A stretch of 64,000 bases of DNA from Heterobasidion occidentale (taxonomy: Eukaryota > Basidiomycota > Agaricomycetes > Russulales > Bondarzewiaceae). Under the pieces are notes generated by a model that did no database searches, was not told the origin of the DNA, and worked only from the letters and a program-made list of their open reading frames with translations. Position 1 is the first letter of the stretch; every line of letters starts with the position of its first letter. Shown one piece after another: positions 55,026 through 64,000 of this stretch. Location of the stretch: positions 1,426,001 to 1,490,000 of the forward strand of contig JBCAQO010000009.1 in NCBI GenBank assembly GCA_039111635.1, written 5' to 3'. The translations under genes and the position numbers were made by a program.

Positions 55026-57167
55026 CGACGCAGCGGCTTCGGGTGTCAATTGAGTGAGCGTATTCGATGCTCCCGCGTGGTTTTGCTATGTTCCGGCCGG
55101 CGCAAGTGCTCCATGGGCTTGGTGTACTTTGAATAATCCATCTTTTCGTTTCATGGTGTCATTGATCTGCCTGCTTCCCTCAAACTGATAGATGCTGTCC
55201 AAGAACGGTGGGCTCTCACAGCTTCGTTGACTTGGTGCAACCATTGAATTGTCGGTCGGTTGCTCTTTACCTCCAGTATCTTACGATTCTGACGCCTTTG
55301 AAAAAGCAAATTCAGAGGCAAGTGTGTTTCAAGAATGAATCGCTTCCATCACTTTCGTGGTGGTTTGCTGTGTACAGATGTCTCTGATGGCCGCTGCTAA
55401 GCAAGGTGGTGCGCTGACACTCAACTTGAGGAGCGCTCCGTCGAGAGTGAAACGCGGAACCCGGCCCGGACCATTAGGCAAGATGCCTGTCGAAGCTGTA
55501 TGCCTTGCTAGGCTCCTCCAGCGCCTTGCGGTACTTATGAAAGTATGAACCGGGTTGCAACAGAACCACCACGTAACTTCCCCGCGTGCCTTAGCTCGAC
55601 CTCTTCTGTGCATGGCTGCGGGCGTTTGATTATCTGCATCAGTCTCTTGCTCTCTTGTAGGTCCACTTCTTTCCGCTCAGGTCGTGAAATGCCGCCCGCT
55701 CAGCATTTCTCACAAATAGATTGACTTATCTGTAATCACGGAGTGGGGCTGGCCCTGGCGGGCTCCTATCGTAGTCGCTGAGCTCCATGTGTTCCTTCAT
55801 TTTGGTTTTTTTTCAGGTGACTAAGGACGTCGGGTCTTGCCTCACGAAGCGCCTCTACTCTGACCTAACTGTTTCCTTGCGTCCCGCTCTTTGTCTAAGA
55901 CCAGCACATCCAAATAGAAATCCTCTTTCTAGTGTTATGTCAAACCTCTCGGTGGATACCCTTCCGTCCTCACCTGAAGGCTGTACAATCAAAAACACTT
56001 CGCCCTAGTCGCGTCTCAGCATTGAACCGACATCAAGTGTTCGTCACGCGTAGCAAGTGTAGTCACTGTACACTGAAACCACAACGTCATATACGGCCGT
56101 CTATCGGTTCTAGACTAGGGTCGTGTTTTCAGCATGGGCACCTGTCGGAGTGCTTTCTTGCCGGTTCGTTGCTGCTCTAGAACTATTGTTGTTTAATTGC
56201 TGAATTATGCTTCAGGCACAATATCCGTAAATCCTCAGCACCACTACGTGCCGCTGTGCCTTTCGTTCCAGCCAATGCTAACACCTGCTGCTGAGTGAGT
56301 TATAATATTGAATTCATTATGTCCGTTGCATACTAGCAAATATACGATGACGCCAGCTAGATTGCTGCGGAGGAGCGCAAACAGATTGATATCCATCAGC
56401 TCGGGCGGTTCCAGCACGACGGACGGGTGCGTATGTAGGATGGACATCTTTGGTCCGGTGTATCAAAAGTTACAAGAGTCACACATCATGGGGCAACGGC
56501 AGACGAGGTAGGTACAGTGAATGCATGGCGCTGTCGATACCTAACTAACCTGTCCCTTGGGCCGTCAACTAGCTGTGCAACTCCCAAACCTCGGAGTCAG
56601 CGGTTCGCTCCATTCTCCAATTTGCGTTTGTCCATCACAGACAGCACTCAAATCCCGATTTTGAAACGCTGATATGCAACAGCCTGGATATATCAAGGGA
56701 ACCGACGCATCACGGAGTCTGAAAACTGCCGCTCCGCTCCAGGAAACGAAGAGCTGTCCGACTCGTAGGTGACCGTGAAGCTCGTATTTGAATCCTAGGC
56801 AAGGATGAATACAGATACTATCTACTCTTCAAAGATAGTCGTCAGTCACTCCGTAATCCAGACCAGGAAAGAGAGCCCGAAAATGTACAGGAAGTACATG
56901 TCGCAAGCTCGACCGGGTTTCGTGAATCACGACCCTAACTAGGCGAGCCCTTGCGTTCGGGGTATGGACTGAGACCAAACAGCAACCGATTTTGTGTCTC
57001 CTCGCGCGCCTCGGTGTGCCTTTCAAAACGACGGCCATGATTATTCAATCATCTCTACGGGAAGGAGCCCATCGGTTAAAAGCAGCCACCTCGAAGTGTT
57101 TTCTGCTATAACTTTACGACCCCGTCAAACCGCAGTCCTCTCCAAGCTCATAACTCAAGCTTCAAAG
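55026..57167. other. Intergenic region, no gene recognised
   Basis: Short frames on both strands (for example 55329-55613 minus, 55357-55548 plus) overlap one another and show no domain. No repeat with the transposons to the left was noticed. It should hold the 3' end of the dehydrogenase gene and the promoter of the peroxidase gene. Confidence 0.4.
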
Positions 57168-57968
57168 ATGACATCCCTACCTCCGCACTCACATGCACAT
57201 GGTACCTGTCCTGTGACGGGCCAGTCCCATGAATGGTGCCCAGCACAAGCAGGTGACTCCCGAGCGCCGTGCCCTGCATTGAACACACTCGCAAATCATG
57301 GATACCTGTACGACACCTTTCACCAACGATGTCACATATAGTTTGATACTGATTCCGTCGTCTCCAGACCTCGTGACGGGCGACGAATTAGCGCTGCAAC
57401 AATCATGCACGCCGTTCAAGAGGGCTACGGTATTTCCAAGCCTCTTGCGTTCGTCCTGGGCTACGGTGGCCAACTCGTCCTCGGACAGGCGGGAGAGTTT
57501 AGTTTGGGAGATCTAGCACGCCACGATCGTATAGAGCACAACGCCTCGCTGGTCCATGACGATGCCCGGGATCGTCAGGAATACGCCCCGAATGTTCCGG
57601 ATGACGTGATGCTGAAGACGCTATTGGACGACTCGCGCGATGGAAAGTACATGACCGCGCGTGATGTCGCCAGAGCAAGGGTACGCCGAGAAGCAACGTA
57701 TGGAAGTGCGGTGCTGGATAGCTTCCATGCCGAGATCGCAAGGGGGGAGATGGCCATCGTTCTAGGATTATTCGACGCGAAGAACCCGGGGAAAGGGGAG
57801 GACGGCGTACCATTAGCCATGCTGAGGGGATGGTTGCATGATGAAAGATTGCCGGAGGGATGGAAGCCGGGCAGGACCACTGGCTTATGGGAAACTATCG
57901 AACGATCCGCAGAAATCAGGAAGGCTATGGATGAGATGAGGAAAATTGATAGTACGACTGACCGCTGA
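57168..57968 (+). CDS. Heme-thiolate peroxidase (chloroperoxidase/peroxygenase family)
   Basis: ATG 57168 gives MTSLPPHSHAHGTCPVTGQS, then APCPALNTLANHGYL with the P-C-P heme-ligand Cys. A 60-nt intron (GTACGA to TCTCCAG) joins it to PRDGRRISAATIMHAVQEGY. Later blocks: FSLGDLARHDRIEHNASLVH (the E-H-D/N-A-S box near the heme), AVLDSFHAEIARGEMAIVLG, VPLAMLRGWLHDERLPEGW. It ends at TGA 57966, about 246 residues, the length of short unspecific peroxygenases. These use hydrogen peroxide to oxygenate or halogenate organic substrates. The N-terminus is polar, with no signal peptide, unlike secreted members, so an intracellular site is likely. The box reads E-H-N where chloroperoxidase-type proteins usually have E-H-D. 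Confidence 0.88.
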
Positions 57969-58819
57969 TAGAAAATTGATCTATCAACTATGCTTGAATT
58001 GTTTGGACGTAACATGAAAGACTTATTTCGAGTGTAGAGCACGTCTAGAGATCAAGGATCTCCTGCACAATATATTACACCTCGCGTGTTCTCTTGACTC
58101 GGACTTGAAGAATAACATGAACCCAAGGATAGTCCTGATGAGATTTATTTGAATTGGAAAGGTATTAGCTTACAATCAAACCGCCAAGAGCATCGAAATC
58201 GAGATGTAGCACGGCGATATAGGTCAGAGATCAGATCAGATGTTAGCGAAACGCGTCGAACCCAGTTGTAGAACACACAGCAAAATGTATTGTGGATTGG
58301 GCGAGGAGTGCTTCCAGAAACATGTATCTCGCAAATCTACTGAAGGTTTTATTCAGATCAGCAATCCGGAGCACTGCGGCCGAGCCTTTATCGAAGGATG
58401 GACTTGTGGGTGTGTGTGGGTGCATGTGGACGGCAATTTCCGACCAAGATGTTGACTGATTGAGCTACTTTGCTTGGAGAACCGCCGGCTATCTCGGAAA
58501 GGACCTTGCCAGATTGTCTTATAAGCAAGCTACGAGGCTTGCATCCATCTTCAGCGATACTACCCCATTGTGAGAGAGACCGATTGGTCTCCGAGTCTTC
58601 ATCAGCGCTGTATAGGTAAAGTACCAATGTCAGCAGGACTCAGGCAAACACGCATGTATGACTGACCTAAGTATACCTCCCGTAGCCTGTACCCGGCTCC
58701 TGGAATATCGACTTCAGCACTGCAGATCGGACTCTTCTGCCGTACGTGCATATATCGTCTTCATTGCTATAAACAGTTCCCACTCAATTGAGCAAGTCGA
58801 TCAGTCTAGACCTTGCCCG
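57969..58819. other. Intergenic region, no gene recognised
   Basis: Holds the 3' end of the peroxidase gene and the promoter of the F-box gene. Several in-frame ATGs on the plus strand (from 58658) could extend the F-box protein by 54 residues, but that extension looks like leader sequence (a CTATAAAC box lies near 58769). Confidence 0.45.
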
Positions 58820-60094
58820 ATGGACGCTTCACAAAACGGACAGCCTACCACCTTTTCTGAAATTCCAAACGAAGTCTTATTGAGAATTTTTGAGTGGGCG
58901 GCGTTTGTACCTGGGGCTCTAGAGACAGATGTCTGCGACCCATTCGAGACCCTACAACCTCTCAAGTTCGATATGGGGCACCACATCGAGTCCCTTCAGA
59001 TGGCCCTCGACACAAAACTTTCTCTCGTCCGGGTGTGCAAACGATGGCGCACTCTGGCTATGCCGATTCTGTATGAGGCGGTTTCCATCCATGGGTTTGA
59101 TGGATTGTTCTCACTATGCCAGGATCTGAACAATCCGAACCTGCAGCCAGCACCAGATCTGGGTTGGTGGGTCCGTCGTATGGACCTGACACTGAACGAT
59201 CTCGTTGGAGAGTCTGAAGAGACCGAGGACGATGTTCTATCTATGATTGCCCATGCCCTCAACCGCCTGCCAAACCTCCGGATCCTTGTCGTCTCGATTG
59301 ACACTTCTGCGGTCGAGGACATGGATGTCGACGATGACTCTCCTCCAAACAGACCAATTGTCGACTTGGTTTGTGGTACGATCGGCGCAAACTGCATGCC
59401 ATCCCTGCGAAGATTATCTTGGGAAAGTATACCACGGCCAGATGGTAGAATATTCACAGCTTTACTCGGAAGGCAACCAAATCTGCGTACCGTGATGATC
59501 GGCGGCGGCGATGGCGCTGAAATTTGCCCGGGTACTCTCCCACAACTCCCTCACCTCGATTTCATCACCTTGATACACGGTGACAATGAAGGACACGGGT
59601 TCAGCGGATCTGCATCCTTCCCCACCCTCCGACAAGTGCACATTCGATGGGTTGATGAAGATTTTGATTGCATTCGGCAGTTTTTAGCTTTCCAAGCTCC
59701 TAGACTCACCACTTCATACATCTCCCTTCACGAAACGACTGGCGACTCCCTGTATCCGATTCTCGAAACAAATTGCCAAAACCTGTCTCGCCTTGTCCTC
59801 TTTGGCCTCGTGTGGCGGGATTTTCTCCATGAAGAACCCATGCTACCTTTTCCCTCCAGGGTCACACACCTCGGTATTTCATGCAAACAAACACGGGCGA
59901 GCGACCAGGAATACAGTGCTCTCTTCACCTGGATAATAGCCCGCATGCATCGGTCGATAAGAATAATACGGTTCATGGATGCAAGCGTATCAGAGGACTT
60001 ACGGCACAGGCATTCAGGGATCCTCGCTCACGCACTTTCCCAATTCTCTGGACGTAATCTACGCGTAGAAGATAGTGAGGGAAACAATTTCTAA
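58820..60094 (+). CDS. F-box protein with leucine-rich-like C-terminus
   Basis: ATG 58820, MDASQNGQPTTFSEIPNEVL, starts a single-exon gene of about 424 residues. The F-box is split by an insert: IPNEVLLRIFEWA near residue 15, then LSLVRVCKRWRTLAMPILYE near residue 75. The rest has leucine-rich, repeat-like strands (ALNRLPNLRILVVSIDTS, MPSLRRLSWESIP, RQPNLRTVMIGGG, LSRLVLFGLVW). F-box proteins link substrates to Skp1-cullin ubiquitin ligases. Such genes form very large families in Agaricomycetes, and the substrate is unknown. Start chosen because upstream codons look non-coding. No stop or frameshift. Confidence 0.75.
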   Translation: MDASQNGQPTTFSEIPNEVLLRIFEWAAFVPGALETDVCDPFETLQPLKFDMGHHIESLQMALDTKLSLVRVCKRWRTLAMPILYEAVSIHGFDGLFSLCQDLNNPNLQPAPDLGWWVRRMDLTLNDLVGESEETEDDVLSMIAHALNRLPNLRILVVSIDTSAVEDMDVDDDSPPNRPIVDLVCGTIGANCMPSLRRLSWESIPRPDGRIFTALLGRQPNLRTVMIGGGDGAEICPGTLPQLPHLDFITLIHGDNEGHGFSGSASFPTLRQVHIRWVDEDFDCIRQFLAFQAPRLTTSYISLHETTGDSLYPILETNCQNLSRLVLFGLVWRDFLHEEPMLPFPSRVTHLGISCKQTRASDQEYSALFTWIIARMHRSIRIIRFMDASVSEDLRHRHSGILAHALSQFSGRNLRVEDSEGNNF

Positions 60095-61059
60095 GATTTC
60101 TGTAGGTACGTGCCTCTTTTTCCTAGACTTTGTTATTGATTTGACACCCGCCATCGCACAGTTGAATTGAATATCACGCGAATATGGCGATGTCTTTCAG
60201 AATTGTATTTCGATATGTATTCATAGGCTTTTGAGTTTACTTTCGTTGGCCACACATCTACATTGCTTGCGAGATGTTTCATGAGGAGATGTTGTAACTC
60301 GTTGATTCGTGGGAAAGCGAATGAACACTCATCTGCTGATCAGAGTCTCCGTCTCCAACTGCAGGCGCATTGTGGTTGTTCGATGATTCGCTCAAACGGG
60401 GGTCCTGATGGTTCACATTCGTTGGTAGGTTACTTCCAACTCGATCATGATAGGAGCGCAGCACCCGGCTGAAGTGTACCATCCTTCTCTTTCCATGCAA
60501 AGAATATGTCGTCGAGTAGAGAGTTTGTTCAACCTGATGATACAGTGCTCATGTGCCATTAATATCATGCGGACATCGCAGCGACTCGAGATCATGAAAA
60601 ACCTACCTTGAACACCATGTCAGTGTCTATTGAACAGTCAATAGGGGGATCATCGGAAGGAGATAGGGGGACGAAACACACATTTCCAAACTTTCAACCA
60701 TATCAACCATACAAGGTCTAGAAGGAAACGGAATGAATGAGCCCCTTTCAAACCTGCAGAGAATTCCTTGAAAAACTTATCTTTTTTCGCTCCAATGGTG
60801 TTTATATTACCTGGCGGGTGCGGTCAGCATGGATATTCTGAGAAGCAGAAGAGACATGGTACTCATCCGGCAAGAGAAGATCAAAATGAAAGCTGGTGCA
60901 ATGGAAAGAGAAGCCTCACGTACGAATGATGCGAATTATTTTGAAAAATCGACCCAGAAAATTACGCTCTTCTAAAAAAATATCTTCTAGTAGTGAGAGT
61001 GTTAACGAAGGCTGTCAAGAGATCATTAAATAATTATATAAGATTTATTTAGCACGCAA
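60095..61059. other. Intergenic region, no gene recognised
   Basis: Frames are short and on both strands. It contains the 3' end of the F-box gene and the 3' side of the small minus-strand gene to its right. AT-rich near 60950-61040. Confidence 0.4.
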
Positions 61060-61575
61060 CTACTGACCAAGGAAACCTCTCGGCACTATGCATGGACCTC
61101 CACCGTCAGCAACATTCCCGGCCGGGGGATCACTGCATATGATGGAAGCTTCGTGAACGACGACCTACATCTGACACGTGGAAGTAACAATGATAGCAAT
61201 CAATAACATCAAGCGATTCAAGATTTGAGTCATCTTACCTTGGAGACGACGGCCACTCGATGCTCTCCCGATGTCAAACCCGACAACGACAGTCCCTGGC
61301 CAGGATGATATGCCCGCCACCGAAACCCAAAGGTGAGGCATTTCATCGTGATTATATACAGTAAGGTCATGGAGACGAGAATGAAAATGGAGAAGTAGAC
61401 TGAGAACCTGTAAAAAAACCTCAGATACATCAGCAGTAAAAGTTGAACACGACTCAAGAGAAAAATCTTCGAATATGATGATGACTCGCCTATATTTCCA
61501 AATGCGAGGCGTATCAACCGATCCTGCCTTTGCCATCCGCCTAGTCCCCGGCCGGAGGAACTCTGCCTCTAGCAT
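61060..61575 (-). CDS. Hypothetical small single-pass membrane protein
   Basis: Tentative three-exon gene: MLEAEFLRPGTRRMAKAG ... IWKYR / FSVYFSIFILVSMTLLYIIT ... HRVAVVSK / VVVHEASIICSDPPAGNVAD ... RGFLGQ-stop at 61060. The first intron would use a GC donor (TATAG-GCGAGT) with acceptor TTTTTTACAG; the second is GTAAGATG to CAGATGTAG. All phases agree. About 110 residues, with one hydrophobic segment of about 20 residues. The reading frame upstream of this ATG does not join. I recognise no family. An unspliced by-product is possible. Confidence 0.35.
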
Positions 61576-61825
61576 TGACAATCACAGCTGCACGCTACGC
61601 CTCCATCTCCAGGAGAAACCTACATAAATCAGATACCACATGAGCAGAAAAGAAAATAGACCTTCAGGTTCTCCGTAAACGGCGGTTCTCCGTAGTATCC
61701 AGCAGCCTAGTTCTGTCGCGAGCAAAAACTTGACCACCAGGCCCCAATGAACACACCATCTAAGACCCCACCTCCTAACCAACGCCATACCCACAGCCCC
61801 CGCGTTCGTACTACCCTCCTCCCCA

Positions 61826-62830
61826 TCACCACAGTTCTGTGAAGACCTCGACCTCGGGCCCTCGAGCCTTCTTGGCTGCAATGGCTTCCGCCCAGATTGC
61901 GTCGATGTCAACGATCTCCACCTCCTGTCCGTTGACCTGTATGACTGGGATGGGCTCTAGAATAGGGCTCGATATCTCCGCAGGTGCGACCTCTGGGAAA
62001 TGCATGAACTGCGCCCAGAGTTCCTGTAGATGGGCTTCCTGCTCTCGTTCGTGTTCCATGGATTGGCTGGGACACAAGCATCTAGATTTTGCCTCGGCCT
62101 CGGACATCTCCCCAAGCTCCTTGAGAAAGGCGAGGACGTCGAATCCCATCCCCATTGTAACGTCGGGATCCTGCACAGGCTTGGGTGAAGATGGCGGCTC
62201 GCAAGAGCTTCCACCGCTGGCGATGTCGCATGCTTCGAGAGTGATAGTGTTGACGGGAGTGGAGTGTTTGTCATTGGAAAACGTGTTCTGGGCCATAGTG
62301 AGGAGGATGTCGATCTGACGCATGTTCTCCTCGCCACTGAGCTTTGAAGGGAACGGGTCGTTCGACTCGGGGTGCAGGGCGGTAGTGTCAGGGGCGATAA
62401 CGCTTTCGACCGACCGAGCGTGCGTTTTAATTTGAACCGGGCTGGATGAAAACCGCAGCTCGTGCTCGCCGTCCGCGATGAAGGTCACTATGACATAGCC
62501 AGAGCGGTCGATCCAGATGGGGTCATCATGTTCCACGACGTTGAGTGACCCTCCGGTTTTCTTAACATGTCGGACTTTCTCTGCAAAACCTCGCATGAGA
62601 GATGTATGGCAAGGGTCGAGAGATATGAACATACCCAAGCAGCGAGATCCCATTCGTTTGACACGCTCCCTCATGGTCGGAGGAGGATTCTTGAGAGAAA
62701 TCAAAGCTTTTGCAAGCTTTTTCTCTAGCAACTGAGCGGAGGTCATGGCAGGACCGCGGTTGTAGAAAGGAAGTCGACGGAGTAAAGAAGAGACGCAAGG
62801 AGCAGCAGAGGAGGTGGAGATAGAAGGCAT
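61826..62830 (-). CDS. Hypothetical protein, 334 residues
   Basis: A single uninterrupted frame from ATG 62830 (MPSISTSSAAPCVSSLLRRL) to a stop at 61826. The N-terminal third is basic and helical (QLLEKKLAKALISL, MRERVKRMGSRCLGMFISLD). A possible small beta domain follows (IWIDRSGYVIVTFIADGEHE). The C-terminal half is acidic and rich in Ser, Pro and Glu (LAFLKELGEMSEAEAKSRC, VNGQEVEIVDIDAIWAEAIA). No membrane segment, signal peptide or known domain. Composition and length support a real gene; function unknown. Confidence 0.6.
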   Translation of the reverse strand: MPSISTSSAAPCVSSLLRRLPFYNRGPAMTSAQLLEKKLAKALISLKNPPPTMRERVKRMGSRCLGMFISLDPCHTSLMRGFAEKVRHVKKTGGSLNVVEHDDPIWIDRSGYVIVTFIADGEHELRFSSSPVQIKTHARSVESVIAPDTTALHPESNDPFPSKLSGEENMRQIDILLTMAQNTFSNDKHSTPVNTITLEACDIASGGSSCEPPSSPKPVQDPDVTMGMGFDVLAFLKELGEMSEAEAKSRCLCPSQSMEHEREQEAHLQELWAQFMHFPEVAPAEISSPILEPIPVIQVNGQEVEIVDIDAIWAEAIAAKKARGPEVEVFTELW

Positions 62831-64000
62831 AGTGAATGGGAGAATTGGATGTAAACGTGATGAAAGATGGATGAAGTGAATCGTGATAGAGAGAGAGGAA
62901 AAGCGGTGATGCTAAGATATCTCGTAGGTACCCGAAGGATAAGAACAAGATGAGAGGAACACGCCAACCGGGAAGCTGCCTTTACATACCTAGGCCATTT
63001 AGATCTTGTCTGCCATGACGCGGTATGATCTATACCAAATTGCGTCACCCGATTGTGTAGGGCTGGCCACCGACCGTATTTAAAAATGATGGGTTTCCGG
63101 AGAATTGGCGAGTGCACTAATTTATATTGGCAGAAAATTCAGCGCGAGAGCCAGATTATCTACAACCTGGGCGACGAGAAGATGCCAAAGATGGCGGGTT
63201 TCAAAGCATTTAAATCGCCTTGCGCTTACCTATAGAGTTGATTCTTATCTAGGCAGCAATATACGTTCAACACTGCCTTCACCGGGATATCACGTCGACG
63301 GAACCCACGCGAATCTGCAGAAAAGGCGGAGGTATTCGTTCAAATGCCTTGAAAAACAATGAAGTGCCACAGAATCACAAGTCTCTGTTTTGTGTCTAGA
63401 ACAATATATCCACATGACTGATGTCAATGACCACAAGATAAGAGCAAGAGAGACTCACTCATGCAGCGTAGTCCGATCAACAGGCCGTAGTTATGATGCT
63501 ACGCCGTTATCCTCGATTTGGACAAAGAGATGCCATATTTGGTGCATGCAAACACGAGGTGTTATTGTTCTCACGGCCATCGTCCGCATGCCTTTGATTT
63601 CATACACCATGTCTCCGTTCTCGACTCTGAGGGCATCTAGCACTCCCACAGTGTCTTTTTATGACGTTCAAAACGGCTGACTTGCTCGTCGAGTACTGGA
63701 AGTTCCACAGTTGGCCTCAACTCTCATCCTACATGATTCTATGTGGGCTTCAGAGAAGAGAACCAGGCAGTTGCTGCAATGAGCATCTCACAGGAGGGTC
63801 GGCAGACTGGGTCCATGTGGAAAGTGCATAGTGCCCCGAAATTACATCATGTGAGATTCGTTCGCACTGTTATATTTAACATACTCTCATCCCGTGCCAT
63901 TGTCACCAGGCTGTCTATCCTGTTTGACGCTATAAGCGCGCCCGATTTTCGATAGAAGCCTTTTGCACCTGATGGACTTGAGGGCAAACCCGGACCGTCT
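62831..64000. other. Right edge, no gene recognised
   Basis: Starts with the promoter side of the hypothetical gene. Plus-strand frames at 63053-63362, 63390-63680 and 63743-63955 are short and show no domain. A gene could begin beyond the window. Confidence 0.4.

Noticed and set aside
55329..55613. Overlapping frames of 94 (minus) and 63 (plus) codons
   Set aside because: Each is the antisense shadow of the other, and neither has a recognisable domain or splice support.
1..64000. tRNA or rRNA genes
   Set aside because: No cloverleaf with A and B box spacing or rRNA-like conserved block was noticed on either strand; a dedicated scan was not possible.

Overview
The window looks like a genomic stretch from a filamentous basidiomycete, most likely an Agaricomycete. 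Genes carry many short GT-AG introns of about 45-80 nt. The White Collar-1 type photoreceptor ends without a GATA zinc finger, as in basidiomycete WC-1. There are chromodomain Ty3/gypsy elements, a Tnp2-type CACTA transposon and a heme-thiolate peroxidase. I cannot name the species.

Left two thirds (1-43 kb): a transposon nest. Positions 1-4019 are AT-rich and CpG-poor, with a decayed RNase H gene of LINE type. Element 1 (4020-12148, minus) is a decayed chromovirus with two internal deletions and a truncated 5' LTR. Element 2 (12149-16581 plus 28543-30555, plus strand) is an older chromovirus of a second family. It is split by element 3 (16582-28542, minus), a younger member of the same family with matching 635-bp LTRs and the target duplication TTCAT. 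Element 3 carries a 1.1-kb solo LTR of a third family inside its integrase gene. Right of element 2 lies an older LTR fragment of the same family, split by a 1.67-kb foldback element that itself contains a 187-bp palindromic MITE. Then comes a 9,988-bp CACTA/Tnp2 transposon (33003-42990) with 42-bp inverted repeats, a second transposon gene, two blocks of 29-bp tandem repeats and a captured piece of a host cyclin gene.

Right third (43-64 kb): ordinary euchromatin. In order: a MAK5/DDX24-like nucleolar DEAD-box helicase (minus), a pyruvate dehydrogenase kinase (plus, about 125 bp away, divergent), a WC-1 blue-light receptor (minus), ribosomal protein L10/uL16 (minus), a zinc-dependent alcohol dehydrogenase (plus), a heme-thiolate peroxidase (plus), an F-box protein (plus) and two unrecognised minus-strand genes. 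These show no operon-like logic; they are independent housekeeping, light-sensing and metabolic genes.

The most notable signals are in the family of elements 2 and 3: a long 3' non-coding region with about 15 collinear copies of a 21-nt motif, an extra gene after the integrase whose coiled-coil tail lies in the +1 frame in both copies, and a primer-binding site complementary to the predicted 5' end of the element's own RNA (self-priming). The captured cyclin in the CACTA element is also notable. All exon structures were inferred by eye.
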